Positions 19,639 to 29,843 of a stretch of DNA of 64,000 nucleotides are shown here, piece after piece. This stretch comes from an uncultured Desulfovibrio sp. (GTDB taxonomy: Bacteria; Desulfobacterota; Desulfovibrionia; Desulfovibrionales; Desulfovibrionaceae). Position 1 is the first letter of the stretch; each line of letters opens with the position of its first letter. The notes below the pieces were generated by a model. The model saw only the letters and a list, made by a program, of their open reading frames with translations, was not told the DNA's origin and made no database searches. The stretch covers positions 1 to 64,000 of the forward strand of contig URBN01000009.1 in NCBI GenBank assembly GCA_900546145.1. The letters run 5' to 3'. The position numbers and the translations under genes were made by a program.

Positions 19639-20103
19639 ATGCCACGCACTATCGAAGGGCAGATGAACGCCAGCAAGCTGCGCATCGCCATCATCGCCGC
19701 CCGTTTTAATGATTTCATCGTCGACCGTCTGATTTCCGGAGCCATGGACTATCTCACCCGCCACGGCATGGATCCCGATCACGCCGTGATCATCCGCGTC
19801 CCCGGGGCTTTTGAGCTTCCCGTCGTCTGCAAAAAGGTAGCGGAGAGCCGCAAGTTCGACGGCATCGTCGCTCTCGGCGCGGTGATCCGCGGCTCCACGC
19901 CGCACTTCGATTACGTCTGCAGCGAGGCCGCCAAGGGTATCGCCCAGGTCTCCCTGTCCACGGAAACGCCCATCGGCTTCGGCCTCCTGACCTGCGACAA
20001 CCTGGAACAGGCCATCGAACGCGCCGGCGTCAAGAACGGCAACAAGGGTGTCGATGCGGCCAGCGCCATGCTCGAGACCTTCCGCGTCATGGAGCAGCTC
20101 TAA
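19639..20103 (+). CDS. ribH: 6,7-dimethyl-8-ribityllumazine synthase
   Basis: Penultimate step of riboflavin synthesis, usually a 60-subunit or pentameric shell. The 154 residues include [50 protein letters not shown] and [16 protein letters not shown] lies just before the ATG. The stop abuts the nusB start with no gap. Confidence 0.97.
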   Translation: MPRTIEGQMNASKLRIAIIAARFNDFIVDRLISGAMDYLTRHGMDPDHAVIIRVPGAFELPVVCKKVAESRKFDGIVALGAVIRGSTPHFDYVCSEAAKGIAQVSLSTETPIGFGLLTCDNLEQAIERAGVKNGNKGVDAASAMLETFRVMEQL

Positions 20104-20607
20104 ATGGCCGGGGGAAAAGGACGCGGCGCCACGCGCCACGCGGCGCGCGAGCGCGCCTTTGAGGTGCTCTACAGCCTCTGCTTCCAGGAAGCCCGGGATA
20201 TCGACGCTCTCGAAAAGGCCTTCCGCAGCCGTCCGGACGCGAAGGCCGATCCCGCCGGCGTTCCCTCGGAAGGCGCCGGCCAGCCGGAGGAATCCCCTGC
20301 AGAGGAACCGCTTCCCGAACCCAAAGGATTCGACTGGGAGCTCACCAAGGGCGTGTGGAAGAACACCGCCGGACTCGATAAAATCATTGAGGCCCATTCC
20401 CGCCACTGGAACATGAAGCGCATCGGCAGGATCGAACTCACCATCCTGCGCATCGCGGCCTACGAGATCACGCAGACGGACACGCCGCCCAAAGCGGCCA
20501 TTGACGAGGCCCTGAAGCTGACCCGCACTTTTGCGGGCGACAACGCGGTAAGCTTTGTCAACGGTGTTCTGGACGCACTGGCGAAGTCGCAGGAACAGGC
20601 ATCTTAG
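20104..20607 (+). CDS. nusB: Transcription antitermination factor NusB
   Basis: RNA-binding helical protein of rRNA antitermination. At 167 residues it is longer than the common 130-145. The extra length is a Pro/Glu-rich stretch at about residues 44-73 (DPAGVPSEGAGQPEESPAEE) between the first helices. Family sequence is clear in ARERAFEVLYSLCF and in RIGRIELTILRIAAYEI through AIDEALKLTRTFAGDNAVSF. It follows ribH directly, the common ribH-nusB order. Confidence 0.93.
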   Translation: MAGGKGRGATRHAARERAFEVLYSLCFQEARDIDALEKAFRSRPDAKADPAGVPSEGAGQPEESPAEEPLPEPKGFDWELTKGVWKNTAGLDKIIEAHSRHWNMKRIGRIELTILRIAAYEITQTDTPPKAAIDEALKLTRTFAGDNAVSFVNGVLDALAKSQEQAS

Positions 20608-20691
20608 GCAGGAATATTTTTTATTGCACTGATTTGAGCGCGGAGCCGCCTTTCGGGGACGTTCCGCGCCAGGGCGGACAGAAGGCAGACA

Positions 20692-23205
20692 ATGACACAG
20701 GAACGCTACAACCCTCAGGAAATCGAAATCAAATGGCAGAAGCGCTGGGCTGAGTCCAAAGCTTTCGCCTGCAGCAACACAAGCGACAAACCGAAGTACT
20801 ACGTGCTGGAAATGTTCCCCTATCCCTCGGGGAACCTGCACATGGGACACGTACGCAACTACAGCATCGGCGACGTGCTGGCCCGCGCCAAACGCATGCA
20901 GGGCTTCAATGTCCTGCATCCCATCGGATGGGACGCCTTTGGCCTGCCCGCCGAAAACGCGGCCATCAAGCACAACACGCACCCGGCCGACTGGACCTAT
21001 GCCAACATCGACAACATGCGCGCCCAGATGAAGCGCCTCGGCTTCTCCTACGACTGGGATCGTGAAACCGCCACCTGCCGCCCCGAATACTACCGCTGGG
21101 AACAGCTCTTCTTCCTGAAGCTTCTGGAAAAGGGCCTCGCCTACCGCAAGAAGTCCGCGCAGAACTGGTGCCCGTCCTGCCACACCGTTCTGGCCAACGA
21201 ACAGGTCATCGACGGCAAATGCTGGCGCTGCGACACGCCCGTGGAGCAGAAGGATCTCGAGCAGTGGTTTCTGCGCATCACGGCCTACGCCGACGAACTC
21301 CTGAAGGATCTCGATCTCCTGAAGGGCGGCTGGCCCGACCGCGTCCTGGCCATGCAGCACAACTGGATCGGCCGCTCCGAAGGCGCAGAGGTACGCTTCG
21401 ATCTTGAAAAGCCCGTGGACGGCGCCGACCACATCGACGTCTTTACAACCCGTCCGGATACCCTGTTCGGCGCTTCCTTTATCGTCATGGCCCCCGAACA
21501 TCCGCTCGCTGCCCAGCTCATCAAGGGCAGCCCGGACGAGGCCTCCATCACGGCCTTCATCGATCACGTGCGCAACATGGACCGCATTGAGCGCCAGTCC
21601 GACACGCTCGAGAAGGAAGGCGTTTTCACAGGCGCCTACGCCCTGCATCCCCTGACGGGCAAACGCATCCCCATCTGGCTCGGCAACTTCGTCATTTCCA
21701 CCTACGGCACGGGCGCGGTCATGAGCGTCGCGGCCCACGACCAGCGCGACTTCGACTTCGCCCGCAAATACCATCTCCCCATCATCCAGGTCATCAGCCC
21801 TGACGGGAAGGCCCACAATACGGACGAATGGACCGAAGCCCACGCCGAGCCTGGCGTTCTCGTCAATTCCGGCGAATACGACGGCACGCCCAGCCTGAAG
21901 GCCAAGGAGCTCATCACCGGGAAGCTCGAAGCTCTCGGCAAGGGAAAAAAGAAAACCCAGTTCCGCCTGCGCGACTGGAACATTTCCCGCCAGCGCTACT
22001 GGGGCGCCCCCATCCCCGTGGTCTACTGCGAGAAATGCGGCGTGGTTCCGGAAAAGCCCGAAAACCTGCCCATTCTCCTGCCCCTGCATGTGAAGACCGA
22101 GCCGGACGGCAAGTCGCCTCTTCCCAAGACGGAATCGTTCTATAAGTGCACCTGTCCGAAGTGCGGCGGCCCCGCACGCCGCGAAACGGACACCATGGAC
22201 ACCTTCGTGGAGTCGAGCTGGTACTTCGCCCGCTATACCTCGGCGAGGAACGACAAAGCGGCCTTTGACATGGACGCCCTCAGGTACTGGCTCCCCGTGG
22301 ATCAGTACATCGGCGGCGTGGAACACGCCATTCTGCACCTGCTCTACTCCCGCTTCTTCACCAAGGCCCTGCGCGATCTCGGCTTCTACCCGAAAGATCT
22401 CGACGAGCCCTTCAAGCGTCTGCTCACCCAGGGCATGGTTCTGCTCGACGGCAGCAAGATGAGCAAATCCAAGGGCAACATCGTCAACCCCACGGAAATG
22501 ATCGACCGCTACGGGGCCGACACGGTACGCCTCTTCTGCCTCTTCGCCGCTCCGCCGGAACGCGATTTCGACTGGACTGAGTCCGGCATCGAGGGCGCGA
22601 GCCGCTTCCTGCAGCGCATCTGGCGCCTCTTCCACGAGAACCGCAGCATTCTGAAGACCGTCAGGGGCTGTTCCTCCACGGCTGAAGACTGCGTGACGCC
22701 GGAAGCCAGGGATCTCAGGGGCCGCGAGCACGCCACAGTGAAAAAGGCCGGCGAGGACATGGGCCTCAGGAACCAGTTCAACACGGCCATTTCCGCCATC
22801 ATGGAACTCGTCAACGCCATGTACGCCTACCGTGAGAAGATGGGCGACAGCGAGGGAGAGCGCAATGTCTTCTCCTCGGCCATGGCCACGGTTATCACTA
22901 CCCTCTCCCCCATCACCCCGCACATCTGCGAGGAACTCTGGGAACGTCTCGGACACACCAGCCATCTGGCCGGCGAGCCCTGGCCCACGTATGACGAAAA
23001 GGCCATGGTGAAAGACACCCAGACCATAGCCCTGCAGGTCAACGGCAAGCTCAGGGGGACCATGGAAGCACCTACGGGCGCGGACAAGAAGACCCTCGAG
23101 GATCTCGCCCTCGCCACGGAACAGATCCGGCGCTTCACGAAAGATCTGACCATACGCAAGGTCATTGTCGTTCCCGGCAAGATCGTCAACATCGTGGCCA
23201 AGTAG
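20692..23205 (+). CDS. leuS: Leucyl-tRNA synthetase
   Basis: Class I aminoacyl-tRNA synthetase of 837 residues. It has the HIGH-type motif in YPSGNLHMGHVRNY (about 43-56), two Cys pairs in the zinc region (WCPSCH, CWRC), the CP1 editing domain with TTRPDTLFGASF, and KMSKS at 589-593 (DGSKMSKSKGNIVNP). The C-terminal anticodon-binding domain ends in VIVVPGKIVNIVAK. It starts 84 bases after nusB and is followed six bases later by holA. Confidence 0.97.
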   Translation: MTQERYNPQEIEIKWQKRWAESKAFACSNTSDKPKYYVLEMFPYPSGNLHMGHVRNYSIGDVLARAKRMQGFNVLHPIGWDAFGLPAENAAIKHNTHPADWTYANIDNMRAQMKRLGFSYDWDRETATCRPEYYRWEQLFFLKLLEKGLAYRKKSAQNWCPSCHTVLANEQVIDGKCWRCDTPVEQKDLEQWFLRITAYADELLKDLDLLKGGWPDRVLAMQHNWIGRSEGAEVRFDLEKPVDGADHIDVFTTRPDTLFGASFIVMAPEHPLAAQLIKGSPDEASITAFIDHVRNMDRIERQSDTLEKEGVFTGAYALHPLTGKRIPIWLGNFVISTYGTGAVMSVAAHDQRDFDFARKYHLPIIQVISPDGKAHNTDEWTEAHAEPGVLVNSGEYDGTPSLKAKELITGKLEALGKGKKKTQFRLRDWNISRQRYWGAPIPVVYCEKCGVVPEKPENLPILLPLHVKTEPDGKSPLPKTESFYKCTCPKCGGPARRETDTMDTFVESSWYFARYTSARNDKAAFDMDALRYWLPVDQYIGGVEHAILHLLYSRFFTKALRDLGFYPKDLDEPFKRLLTQGMVLLDGSKMSKSKGNIVNPTEMIDRYGADTVRLFCLFAAPPERDFDWTESGIEGASRFLQRIWRLFHENRSILKTVRGCSSTAEDCVTPEARDLRGREHATVKKAGEDMGLRNQFNTAISAIMELVNAMYAYREKMGDSEGERNVFSSAMATVITTLSPITPHICEELWERLGHTSHLAGEPWPTYDEKAMVKDTQTIALQVNGKLRGTMEAPTGADKKTLEDLALATEQIRRFTKDLTIRKVIVVPGKIVNIVAK

Positions 23206-23211
23206 GAAACA

Positions 23212-24198
23212 ATGACGGCAAACGGACACAGTACGGCGCGTCCGGGCTTCCTTTTTCTTGTATGCCCGGACGCGCAGCTTCTGCGCGAACGGTTCGGACA
23301 GGCGGAGAAGGACAACCCGCCTCAGGATGGCGGAACCTGGGACAAATCCTGCTACTGGGGCGACACGGAGCCCCTGCAGGACTTCTGGTCCAATCTCGCG
23401 GAGACGAGCCTTTTCGGCGCCAGCCACTTCATCGTGGTGCGTCAGGCGAATCTGTGGCCGCCTTCACTCTGGCGCAGGCTGGATAAAATTCTGTCCCGCC
23501 CGCTCGGCAGCAGCCTGCCCGTCTTCTGCCTCGAAAACGCCTGGGACCGCGGGCGCCCGAAGCTGCCCGTGTTTTTCTCCAAACTGTCCTGTTTCGACTT
23601 CGCCGGCAAAAGGGGCTGGATCTGGCGCAGCGAGGGCCTCACGGACAGAAATATCGGCAGATTCATCCAGAAGGAGGCCGCGGCCCGCGGCCTCAGTATC
23701 CCGCCGCAGGTTCTGCAGCACTTTGCGGAAACGGTGCCCCGTTCGGCCGAAATCGTGTGCAATGAACTCGATAAGGTCATGCTCATGCACCCGGAGAAGG
23801 GCGAAGTGAGCCCTTCCATGCTGGCCACGGCCGACTGGGCCCCTGACGCCAGCCTCTTCGAATGCCTCGACTGCCTCTACCGCGGCGACGCCAGAGGCAC
23901 CTGGCGCGAGCTCGCCCGTGTCACGGACATGGACACGGCCGCCTTCCAGCTCCTCGGCCTCCTGGCCATGAACCTGCGGAAGTTCTGGCTGAGCATGTCC
24001 CACGACAAAGTCTCGTTTTACGGCACGGCCGCAGGCATGATGCCCCGCGTAGCCAGCCATCTCGGCCCCCGGGGGCTGGCCGCGGCGCTCTCGGCCGTGG
24101 CTGACGCCGAAAAGGCCATCAAGACCGGACAGGCCGATCCCGGTCCTGCCATCGAATTTCTCCTCTCCCGCCTGCTTCCCCTCTTCCGCCGCGCCTGA
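23212..24198 (+). CDS. holA: DNA polymerase III delta subunit
   Basis: Clamp-loader delta subunit of 328 residues. The sequence is divergent but the family pattern is visible: an N-terminal AAA+-like region without a P-loop, ETSLFGASHFIVVRQAN, NIGRFIQKEAAARGLSIPPQ, the AEIVCNELDKVML segment and the C-terminal helical collar. The position after leuS and before lon supports a housekeeping role. The frame is open throughout at typical length. Confidence 0.85.
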   Translation: MTANGHSTARPGFLFLVCPDAQLLRERFGQAEKDNPPQDGGTWDKSCYWGDTEPLQDFWSNLAETSLFGASHFIVVRQANLWPPSLWRRLDKILSRPLGSSLPVFCLENAWDRGRPKLPVFFSKLSCFDFAGKRGWIWRSEGLTDRNIGRFIQKEAAARGLSIPPQVLQHFAETVPRSAEIVCNELDKVMLMHPEKGEVSPSMLATADWAPDASLFECLDCLYRGDARGTWRELARVTDMDTAAFQLLGLLAMNLRKFWLSMSHDKVSFYGTAAGMMPRVASHLGPRGLAAALSAVADAEKAIKTGQADPGPAIEFLLSRLLPLFRRA

Positions 24199-24210
24199 CC
24201 CCCTGCCCCC

Positions 24211-24240
24211 TTGCCAAGGCCCGAATCCTGCTTATCTATA
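24211..24240 (+). promoter_or_regulatory. Possible promoter of lon
   Basis: TTGCCA at 24211-24216 and TCTATA at 24235-24240 are spaced 18 bases apart, immediately after holA. The remaining 150 bases to lon would be a leader. A heat-shock type promoter cannot be excluded, but the -10 CCCCAT motif is not seen. Confidence 0.35.
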
Positions 24241-24396
24241 GAGTCTATAACTGTGGCTGTCGGCCGCGCGGATTCCGGGCGTTACCGCCATCCGGTCCGC
24301 AAAAACCGGCCGGACAGCCGTCTCATTCGTTACGCAGGAGCAGGCCAAGCGCCTCCACAGGGTCCAGAGAATCCCGGAGACGCGGGAGATACATAT

Positions 24397-27081
24397 ATGT
24401 CAGACGACGACAAGGACACAAAAAACGAACGCCCGGCAGCCGGTGCCAGAAGGAAGGCGAACCGTCCTCTTTCCGCCCTCAGAGTGCGCAGGAACCGCAC
24501 CAGAGGGCACGGTGAAGACGGAGAAAAGAACGCCGCCCGCGCCGCAGAGGCCGCGGACAGGAAGGTTCCGGGAAATCATACCGGCCCTGCAACCATTGTC
24601 CTCGGCGTGAACGGAAGAGCGGCCGGTGAGGAAGAGGCAGAAACGCCCTCTGTCCTGCCCGTGGTGCCCGTGCGCGACGTGGTGCTTTTCAATTTCATGT
24701 TCATTCCGCTTTTCATCACCAGGGAGAAATCCGCGAAGGCCGTGGAAAGCTGCATGGAGACCACGCGTCAGGTGCTGGTTCTCACCCAGAAGGACGAAAA
24801 AGAGGACGATCCCCTGCCGAAGTCGCTTTACAGCGTGGGAACTGTCGTACGCGTGCTCAAGATGCTCCGCCTCCCTGACGGCAGGGTCAAAGCCCTCGTG
24901 CAGGGGACGGCCAGAGCCAGGGTGCAGACCTTCACGCAGATTGATCCCTTCATGGAAGCGCGCATCGAGGTGCTGAAGGAACCCAGACTGACCATTGACG
25001 CGAAGATCGAGGCCATGATGCGCCTCGCCAAGGATCAGTGCGAAAAGGTGCTGAATATGCGCGGCCTGGCGAGTCCGGATCTTCTGTCCATCCTGCAGAG
25101 CATCGACGAGCCCGGAAGGCTCGCCGACCTCATCGCTTCGACCATGCACATCAAGCCTGATGACGCCCAGGCCATTCTGGAAACCGACAATCCGGTGGAA
25201 CGGCTGCAGAAGGTCACGGAACTTCTCGTCAGAGAGGTGGAAGTGACCACCATGCAGATGCGCATCCAGAATACGGCCCGCGAGGGCATGGACAAAGCCC
25301 AGAAGGATTACTTCCTGCGCGAGCAGATCAAGGCCATACGCCAGGAACTGGGTTCGCCCGAGGAAGACGAGCAGGAAGAACTCGACAGGCTGAAGAAGGC
25401 CCTCGGGGAAGCCGGCATGCCGGAGGATGTGAAGAAGGAGGCTGACAGGCAGCTGAGGCGGCTCTCGCTCACGCACAGCGACTCGGCGGAAGCCAGCGTC
25501 CTGCGCAACTACCTCGAGCTCATGAGCGAGCTTCCCTGGAGCAGAACCTCAGAGGACAACCTCGACATCAAAAATGCCAGGGAGACCCTGGACGCGGATC
25601 ACTACGGCCTCGACAAGGTCAAGGACCGCATTCTGGAGTTCCTCAGCGTTTACAAGCTCAAACCCGAAGCGGGTGGGTCCATCATGTGCTTCGCCGGCCC
25701 GCCAGGCGTCGGCAAGACCAGCCTCGGCAGATCCATAGCCAGGGCCCTCGGCAGAAAGTTCGAGCGCATCTCTCTTGGCGGCATCCATGACGAGGCCGAA
25801 ATCCGCGGCCACAGGCGCACCTATATCGGCGCCCTGCCCGGCCGCATCATCCAGAGCCTGCGCCACGCGGGCACGCGCAACCCTGTCATCGTCCTTGACG
25901 AAATCGACAAGGTCGGCAGGGATGTGCAGGGAGACCCCCAGTCGGCCCTTCTGGAAGTGCTCGACCCCGAGCAGAACAGCACGTTCTCGGATCATTACCT
26001 GGGTGTGCCCTTCGATCTCTCAAAGGTGCTCTTCCTGTGCACGGCCAACACGCTGGATACCATCCCCGCAGCCCTCAGGGACCGCATGGAAATCATCCAG
26101 CTGCCGGGCTATACGCAGCAGGAGAAGCTCGAAATCGCCAAACGGCACCTTCTCGCCAAATGTGTGGAGAAGAACGGGCTTGAATCCGGCGACGTGACCA
26201 TCCCGGATGAAACCATCGAAAAGGTCATCAGGGAATACACGCGTGAGGCCGGCGTCCGTTCGCTGGAGCGCACCCTCGGCGCCCTGTGCCGCAAGATGGC
26301 GCGCCGCAAGGCGGAGGGTGAAAAGCCGCCCTTTGAGGTGACGCCTGATGATCTCCTCGAACTGCTCGGCCCGCCTGTTTTCCTCGATGACGAGGACAGC
26401 ATGACGCTGAGCCCCGGCATGTGCTACGGCCTCGCCTGGACCCAGGCCGGCGGCGAAGTTCTGACCATTGAGGCTGCCATCATCAAGGGCAAGGGAGCCA
26501 TACAGCTCACCGGATCCCTCGGCGACGTCATGAAGGAAAGCGCCGAAGCGGCCACGACCTTCCTGAGGAGCCAGGCGAAGCAGTATCACTTCGATCCCGA
26601 CTTCCTCGCGAAGCACGACATCCATATCCATGTTCCGGACGGCGCCACGCCGAAGGACGGACCCTCGGCCGGCGTGACCCTGACCACGGCACTGCTTTCG
26701 GCACTCATCGGCAAAGCGCCGAAATCAACGCTGTGCATGACGGGAGAAATCGACATCAAGGGCCGCGTCCTGCCCGTGGGCGGCATCAAGGAGAAAATCC
26801 TCGGCGCCGTGGGCAGAGGCCTGAAGGAAGCGATTATCCCCTGGCAGAACAAGAAGGATCTCTATGATATCCCGAAGGATCTGCTGAAGAAGATTAAGAT
26901 CCACCCGGTGCACCGCTATGCGGAAGTGGCGAAGCTCGCCTTTACCGCGGCGGATCTGAAGGGCAGGACAGCCGGGAAACGGGAAAAGGAGCCTGCCCCT
27001 GCCCTGTCCCAGGAACAGAGCCTTCCCGGCGTCCGGGTAGCGCCGGAAGAAAATGAAAAGCAGGAAACCCCGGAGATCTGA
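24397..27081 (+). CDS. lon: ATP-dependent protease Lon with N-terminal extension
   Basis: Cytoplasmic AAA+ protease for misfolded and regulatory proteins. From ATG 24397 (GGGAG upstream) it has 894 residues. About 80 charged, low-complexity residues precede the Lon N domain (LPVVPVRDVVLFNFMFIPLF), where most homologues begin. Walker A is GPPGVGKTSL near 434. The catalytic pair is S757 in KDGPSAGVTLT and K800 in GGIKEKIL, with the usual 43-residue spacing. The tail is also charged and nonconserved. prmC starts five bases after the stop. Confidence 0.95.
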   Translation: MSDDDKDTKNERPAAGARRKANRPLSALRVRRNRTRGHGEDGEKNAARAAEAADRKVPGNHTGPATIVLGVNGRAAGEEEAETPSVLPVVPVRDVVLFNFMFIPLFITREKSAKAVESCMETTRQVLVLTQKDEKEDDPLPKSLYSVGTVVRVLKMLRLPDGRVKALVQGTARARVQTFTQIDPFMEARIEVLKEPRLTIDAKIEAMMRLAKDQCEKVLNMRGLASPDLLSILQSIDEPGRLADLIASTMHIKPDDAQAILETDNPVERLQKVTELLVREVEVTTMQMRIQNTAREGMDKAQKDYFLREQIKAIRQELGSPEEDEQEELDRLKKALGEAGMPEDVKKEADRQLRRLSLTHSDSAEASVLRNYLELMSELPWSRTSEDNLDIKNARETLDADHYGLDKVKDRILEFLSVYKLKPEAGGSIMCFAGPPGVGKTSLGRSIARALGRKFERISLGGIHDEAEIRGHRRTYIGALPGRIIQSLRHAGTRNPVIVLDEIDKVGRDVQGDPQSALLEVLDPEQNSTFSDHYLGVPFDLSKVLFLCTANTLDTIPAALRDRMEIIQLPGYTQQEKLEIAKRHLLAKCVEKNGLESGDVTIPDETIEKVIREYTREAGVRSLERTLGALCRKMARRKAEGEKPPFEVTPDDLLELLGPPVFLDDEDSMTLSPGMCYGLAWTQAGGEVLTIEAAIIKGKGAIQLTGSLGDVMKESAEAATTFLRSQAKQYHFDPDFLAKHDIHIHVPDGATPKDGPSAGVTLTTALLSALIGKAPKSTLCMTGEIDIKGRVLPVGGIKEKILGAVGRGLKEAIIPWQNKKDLYDIPKDLLKKIKIHPVHRYAEVAKLAFTAADLKGRTAGKREKEPAPALSQEQSLPGVRVAPEENEKQETPEI

Positions 27082-27086
27082 ACGCC

Positions 27087-27929
27087 ATGCGCGTGCAGGA
27101 TATCGTATCTGAAATAACAGCCGGCCTCAGGGCCGCGGAGATTCCGTCCCCGCGCCTTGAGGCCGAACTTCTCTGCGCCCTGGCCCTCAGGACCACGCGC
27201 CTTGCCATAACCGTGCACGGCGGGCGGGAGCTCAGCGCGGAAGAAGAGAAGGAATGCCGGAGGCTGGCCGTAAAACGCGGACAGGGAGTCCCCATGGCGT
27301 ACCTTGCCGGCAGCAGGGAATTCTATGGCCGGGACTTTCTGACAGAGCCGGGAACGCTCATTCCGAGGCCGGAAACGGAAATCCTCGTGGAAGAGCTCCT
27401 GGAAAAAATACCGGCGCAGAGCAGCGGATGGTTCGCGGACATAGGAACAGGAACGGGCTGCATCGGCATCACGCTGGCCCTTGAGAGGCCCGGAATGTGC
27501 GGCATTCTCCTTGAAAAGAGCCCTGCTGCCGCCCGGGTCGCGGAAAAAAACAGGAAACGCCTCGGAGCGGCTAATGTCAGGGTTGTCCTGGGAGATCTCT
27601 TCAGCGCGCCCTTACGGGGAGAAAGCTTTGACGCTGTTGCCTCGAATCCACCCTATATAGGGGAAGGAGAAAAGGATGACGTCATGCCGGAAGTGCTGCG
27701 CTACGAACCACGGGAAGCGCTCTTTTCTGAGGAAGAAGGACTGCGCCACCTTGGGGGCGTTCTGCATCTGGCGGCCAGGTGTCTGAAAAGAGGCGGAATC
27801 GTGGCTGTGGAACACGGCTGGCACCAGGGTGAGGCTGTACGGGAAATGATGCTCCGGGAAAATTTTTTGCAAATTATGACAAAAAAAGACCTGGCAGGCC
27901 TTGACCGAACCACCCTCGCGAGTATATAA
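27087..27929 (+). CDS. prmC: Release factor glutamine methyltransferase
   Basis: SAM-dependent N5-glutamine methyltransferase acting on the GGQ motif of peptide release factors. The 280 residues contain the SAM-binding ADIGTGTGCIGITLALE and the catalytic NPPY at 187-190 (VASNPPYIGEGE), with the N-terminal helical domain and SREFYGRDFLTEPGTLIPRP before it. It is the last gene of the lon group; the tRNA cluster follows after 145 bases. Confidence 0.94.
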   Translation: MRVQDIVSEITAGLRAAEIPSPRLEAELLCALALRTTRLAITVHGGRELSAEEEKECRRLAVKRGQGVPMAYLAGSREFYGRDFLTEPGTLIPRPETEILVEELLEKIPAQSSGWFADIGTGTGCIGITLALERPGMCGILLEKSPAAARVAEKNRKRLGAANVRVVLGDLFSAPLRGESFDAVASNPPYIGEGEKDDVMPEVLRYEPREALFSEEEGLRHLGGVLHLAARCLKRGGIVAVEHGWHQGEAVREMMLRENFLQIMTKKDLAGLDRTTLASI

Positions 27930-28074
27930 GCGTCGTCACCGTTCACGGAGAAAGCAAAACCGCATGGCGAGCGACTCCGCCGGGGGGCCAACCGGAGAAA
28001 CGGTAAAAATTTCCAATCGGACGCATAAATCTCTTGCCAAGGGCAGGGAATTCCTGTAAAGGAAACATCCGGCC

Positions 28075-28150
28075 GCTGGCGTAGCTCAATCGGTAGAGCA
28101 GCTGATTTGTAATCAGCAGGTTGCGGGTTCAAGTCCCATCGCCAGCTCCA
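28075..28150 (+). tRNA. tRNA-Thr (TGT)
   Basis: Complete cloverleaf: acceptor GCTGGCG pairs with CGCCAGC, the anticodon stem is GCTGA/TCAGC with loop TTTGTAA (anticodon TGT), the T arm has GTTCAAG, and CCA is encoded. It is first in the Thr-Tyr-Gly cluster before tuf. Confidence 0.97.
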
Positions 28151-28191
28151 CCTGAGCCTGAGAAAAGGCCAAAAGCCTGATGCGGGTATTT

Positions 28192-28276
28192 GGAGGGGTT
28201 CCCGAGTGGCCAAAGGGAACAGACTGTAAATCTGTCGTCATTGACTTCGGTGGTTCGAATCCACCCCCCTCCACCA
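28192..28276 (+). tRNA. tRNA-Tyr (GTA)
   Basis: Class II tRNA with a long variable arm. Acceptor GGAGGGG pairs with CCCCTCC, the anticodon stem is ACAGA/TCTGT with loop CTGTAAA (anticodon GTA), and CCA is encoded. Confidence 0.97.
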
Positions 28277-28388
28277 TCCGGACTTCGTTCCGGTTACAAA
28301 CTGCCTTGACTGTAGGAGACCGGTAAGGTCGAGGAACTACGGTGTGGCACATGGCCAGAGGCCATGAAGGCGGCAAGCCGTCTATCAG

Positions 28389-28465
28389 GCGGGAATAGCT
28401 CAATTGGCTAGAGCATCAGCCTTCCAAGCTGAGGGTTGCGGGTTCAAGTCCCGTTTCCCGCTCCA
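28389..28465 (+). tRNA. tRNA-Gly (TCC)
   Basis: Acceptor GCGGGAA pairs with TTCCCGC. The anticodon stem is TCAGC/GCTGA with loop CTTCCAA (anticodon TCC), and CCA is encoded. About 110 bases without a recognisable gene separate it from tRNA-Tyr. Confidence 0.97.
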
Positions 28466-28529
28466 ATTTCCCCCTTCCACACCTTCCTTTCTTCTTCTTT
28501 TCTTCCCCTTCCCATCCTAGTCAAGCGTT

Positions 28530-28571
28530 CCCTGGTTTTCAGGGACTGAATGCGGGTCATCATTGTGACCC
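28530..28571 (+). promoter_or_regulatory. Two hairpins in the tuf leader
   Basis: CCCTG/CAGGG (28530-28544, loop GTTTT) and GGGTCA/TGACCC (28554-28571) are two compact hairpins between tRNA-Gly and tuf. Neither is followed by a T tract. They may be RNA-processing or stability elements in a tRNA-tuf transcript. Confidence 0.4.
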
Positions 28572-28645
28572 TGCTAGCAGCGTCAAGTTAGCATAGCTGG
28601 TAATCAAAGTACCGCAACAACACTTTTTTTCCAGGGAGACGTATC

Positions 28646-29839
28646 ATGGGCAAAGAAAAATATGTGCGCACAAAGCCCCACGTAAACATTGGTACCATCG
28701 GCCACATCGACCATGGCAAAACCACTCTGACTGCCGCCATCACGAAAGTCGCCGCTATGAAGAATGAAGGTTCCTTCATCTCCTACGACGAAATCGACAA
28801 GGCTCCTGAAGAAAAGGCCCGCGGCATCACCATTTCCACCGCTCACGTCGAATACGAGACTGACAAGCGCCATTACGCCCATGTCGACTGCCCCGGCCAC
28901 GCCGACTACATCAAGAACATGATCACCGGTGCCGCCCAGATGGATGGTGCCATCCTGGTTGTGGCTGCCACCGACGGCCCCATGCCCCAGACCCGTGAGC
29001 ACATTCTGCTCGCCCGTCAGGTCGGCGTGCCCGCCATCGTCGTCTTCCTCAACAAGTGCGACCTCGTTGACGACCCCGAGCTCCTCGACCTCGTCGAAAT
29101 GGAAGTCCGCGAACTGCTGACCTCCTACGACTACCCCGGCGACGACACCCCCATCATCAGGGGTTCCGCTCTGCTCGCCCTTCAGGCCGACAGCCTCGAC
29201 GATCCCAATGTGAAGCCCATCTTTGAGCTTCTCGACGCCGTCGACAACTTCATCCCCGAGCCCAAGCGTGAGCTTGACAAGCCCTTCCTGATGCCCATCG
29301 AAGACGTGTTCTCCATCTCCGGCCGCGGCACCGTTGTTACGGGCCGTGTCGAACTCGGCACCATCAAGGTTGGCGATGTGGTTGAAATCGTGGGTATCAA
29401 GCCCACCCAGCAGACCACCTGCACCGGCGTTGAAATGTTCAAGAAGCAACTCGACCAGGGCGAAGCCGGCGACAACATCGGCGTGCTCCTCCGCGGCACC
29501 AAGCGTGACGAAGTCGAGCGCGGCCAGGTTCTCGCTGCTCCCAAGTCCATCACGCCTCACAAGAAGTTCGAGTCCCAGGTGTACGTCCTCTCCAAGGAAG
29601 AAGGCGGCCGCCACACTCCCTTCTTCACCGGCTATCGTCCCCAGTTCTACTTCCGCACCACTGATATCACCGGTGTCATCGAACTGGAGCAGGGCGTCGA
29701 AATGGTTATGCCCGGCGACAACAGCAAATTCATCGTCGAACTGATCGCCCCCATCGCCATGCAGGAAGGCCTCCGCTTCGCTATCCGTGAAGGCGGCCAC
29801 ACTGTGGGCTCCGGCGTCGTGACCAAGATCATCGAGTAA
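28646..29839 (+). CDS. tuf: Elongation factor Tu
   Basis: GTPase that delivers aminoacyl-tRNA to the ribosome. The 397 residues carry the P-loop GHIDHGKTT (19-27), the effector segment [21 protein letters not shown] and NKCD. Codon use is strongly biased, as expected for a very highly expressed gene. GGGAG precedes the ATG. It leads into rpmG, tRNA-Trp and secE. Confidence 0.99.
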   Translation: MGKEKYVRTKPHVNIGTIGHIDHGKTTLTAAITKVAAMKNEGSFISYDEIDKAPEEKARGITISTAHVEYETDKRHYAHVDCPGHADYIKNMITGAAQMDGAILVVAATDGPMPQTREHILLARQVGVPAIVVFLNKCDLVDDPELLDLVEMEVRELLTSYDYPGDDTPIIRGSALLALQADSLDDPNVKPIFELLDAVDNFIPEPKRELDKPFLMPIEDVFSISGRGTVVTGRVELGTIKVGDVVEIVGIKPTQQTTCTGVEMFKKQLDQGEAGDNIGVLLRGTKRDEVERGQVLAAPKSITPHKKFESQVYVLSKEEGGRHTPFFTGYRPQFYFRTTDITGVIELEQGVEMVMPGDNSKFIVELIAPIAMQEGLRFAIREGGHTVGSGVVTKIIE

Positions 29840-29843
29840 TACA

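Noticed and set aside
28277..28388. Possible fourth tRNA between tRNA-Tyr and tRNA-Gly
   Set aside because: No acceptor stem or T-loop pattern can be folded; only a small TCCGG-type hairpin is present.
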